A stretch of 64,000 nt of DNA from contig NZ_CP109162.1 of the NCBI RefSeq assembly GCF_035920445.1, positions 6,448,001 to 6,512,000 of the forward strand, written 5' to 3'. Source of the stretch: Nocardia sp. NBC_01730 (GTDB lineage Bacteria; Actinomycetota; Actinomycetes; Mycobacteriales; Mycobacteriaceae). The notes beneath the pieces were generated by a model, which did no database searches, was not told where the DNA came from, and saw nothing but the letters and a program-made list of their open reading frames with translations. Below, one piece after another: positions 62,992 through 64,000 of this stretch; within the stretch, counting starts at the first letter, position 1, and the number at the start of each line of letters is the position of its first letter. A program made the translations under genes and the position numbers.

Positions 62992-64000
62992 TCAGATTAC
63001 TGGCCAGATTTGCGATGGAAGCTTGGGGAAGAGGATGGCGAGCAGCGCCGCTCCGAGCCGGGTCTGCAGTCGATGGTCGGCATACGCCGGGGCGAGTTCC
63101 GTCAGGTCGGCGTGGCCCAGGAGCAGCGACAAGAACATCGCGACCGGCATGGAGGCATCCGAGGAACGCCTGGCGTGCTCCGGCCACCGGTCGATATCGG
63201 CCAATTTTCCGCCCTGGAAGTGCAGTCGCAAGCCGAAGGTGTAGAAATGCAGCCGCAGCGTGCCGGTATGCCCGCGGAAGGCCGACTCGGCCAGCCTCTT
63301 GTCCAGCACCGGTGTGACGTGGCGAAGAAACGCGGCGAGATCAGGAATCCGAACGAACCAGCCGATGCTCGGCGGCCGTCGTACCAGCAGATCGCCCAGT
63401 ATCCGATAGGCGGGATGCTCGGTGCCGAGCCACAGCATGTATCCATCCGCACCCGTCGTCTGCCGCAATACGCTCGGCAGTATTTCCGACCAGGACGCGT
63501 CCGGCGCCAATTCGAGCCCGGAAATGGAAGTCACCGATTCTGGACACGACTGCCCGGGCAGCCAGCTGGGAATGGGAAAACTGGGAATGCCCCCATAACC
63601 CGACAACGCATAGCCCACCGGTCGATCGCCTTGCTGGATGACGAGGATTTCGTCGCGCATCATGTTGTCGCGGCTGCGGCCGGTCAGTTCGTATTCCCAC
63701 AAAGCTCGGTCGCGTGCACAGGTGAGCAATGCCCGGGACCCGGCATGGCGGTCGATACGCTCCAGAAAAGGCGCATCGGCCGCGGTAGCACAACGCAATC
63801 CGACAGGTTCGCCCGCCGAGGGCGCCGACGGCAGGTCGCGCGTCCAGCCGCCACGGCCCGCGCGTTGGGTGAGCACCGCGTGATAGCCGTGCTCCTGATG
63901 GAAGAACATCAGGTCGGTGATGACCTGCATCAGCTGGCCGCGGCCCGCACTGCGCTCGTGCAGTGCGTCGAACTGGCGACCGATGAGCCCCCGCCTGCGA
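62992..64000 (-). CDS. GNAT-like acetyltransferase, 5' end beyond the window
   Basis: At least 336 residues; the frame stays open through the right edge. Codons upstream of ATG 63930 read RRRGLIGRQFDALHERSAG, RGQLMQVITDLMFFHQEHGY: the GNAT pattern RG-x-x-x-Q-V and F-Y-x-x-x-G-Y just after the acetyl-CoA loop. So ATG 63930 is internal, and the acetyl-CoA-binding part lies partly outside. A second, degenerate GNAT-like domain follows (VGLRCATAADAPFLERIDRH), then a C-terminal SCP2-like part. First known gene of the kynA operon. Confidence 0.8.
   Translation of the reverse strand, partial: RRRGLIGRQFDALHERSAGRGQLMQVITDLMFFHQEHGYHAVLTQRAGRGGWTRDLPSAPSAGEPVGLRCATAADAPFLERIDRHAGSRALLTCARDRALWEYELTGRSRDNMMRDEILVIQQGDRPVGYALSGYGGIPSFPIPSWLPGQSCPESVTSISGLELAPDASWSEILPSVLRQTTGADGYMLWLGTEHPAYRILGDLLVRRPPSIGWFVRIPDLAAFLRHVTPVLDKRLAESAFRGHTGTLRLHFYTFGLRLHFQGGKLADIDRWPEHARRSSDASMPVAMFLSLLLGHADLTELAPAYADHRLQTRLGAALLAILFPKLPSQIWPVI

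Overview
The window is high-G+C DNA from a steroid-degrading mycolic-acid actinobacterium. Gene content and order match the KstR and KstR2 cholesterol regulons of Mycobacterium, Rhodococcus and Nocardia, and the in-gene repeats and gene fusions make Nocardia or a close relative the best guess. No rRNA, tRNA, CRISPR array, insertion sequence or prophage was seen. The sequence is cut at both ends: an enoyl-CoA hydratase at base 1 and a GNAT protein at base 64000.

Layout. 1-1.4 kb: end of an acyl-CoA metabolism locus (partial echA, an ACAD10/11-like dehydrogenase). 1.6-4.9 kb: a zinc-type ABC importer (znuA-znuC-znuB) whose ATPase carries a long His/Asp-rich tail. 5.0-7.6 kb: a fused trehalose-6-phosphate phosphatase/GH15 glycosidase. 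7.8-15.9 kb: kstR, divergent from the cholesterol side-chain operon fadE34-fadE28-fadE29-chsH2-chsH1-ltp2. 16-20.2 kb: Nudix hydrolase, colliding remnants of a TetR gene and a DUF58 gene, an XRE regulator and three small genes, one frameshifted. 20.3-27.6 kb: hsd4B and kstD, divergent from an FAD dehydrogenase and hsaE-hsaG-hsaF. 27.6-34 kb: accessory island with vapBC, a secreted protein, a TetR/epimerase pair, an alpha/beta hydrolase, decayed genes and an orphan Phd antitoxin. 34-39.4 kb: hsaA-hsaD-hsaC-hsaB (rings A/B), divergent from kshA. 39.5-45 kb: metallo-hydrolase, cupin, NAD(P)-binding protein, AraC regulator, DUF427 protein, and marR followed by a broken MFS gene. 45.1-55.9 kb: the KstR2 (HIP, rings C/D) locus, with fadD3-echA-fadE31-fadE32-fadE33 divergent from fadE30-ipdF, then a gene of unknown function, kstR2 and fadA6. 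56-57 kb: a small Lys-Gly repeat secreted protein and a decayed DUF559 gene. 57.2-64 kb: a six-gene operon with tryptophan 2,3-dioxygenase, two aminotransferases, an amidase, an amidohydrolase and a GNAT protein.

How they work together. Side-chain enzymes (FadE34, FadE28/29, ChsH1/H2, Ltp2) shorten the cholesterol side chain. KstD and KshA open ring B. HsaA-D cleave ring A and release HIP plus a 2-hydroxydienoate, which HsaE, HsaF and HsaG take to pyruvate and propionyl-CoA. FadD3, FadE30/33, IpdF and FadA6 start and finish rings C and D. Consensus KstR operators lie at 8559, 23072, 23149, 37673 and 37776, and KstR2 operators at 51021 and 54079.

The least expected feature is a family of roughly 50-70 bp interspersed repeats. 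Seven good copies lie at five loci. Five copies lie in frame inside four catabolic enzymes (one ACAD, FadE34, FadE29 twice, KshA); two more fill the chsH2-chsH1 spacer. Copies differ by multiples of three bases and behave like protein-inserted palindromic elements.
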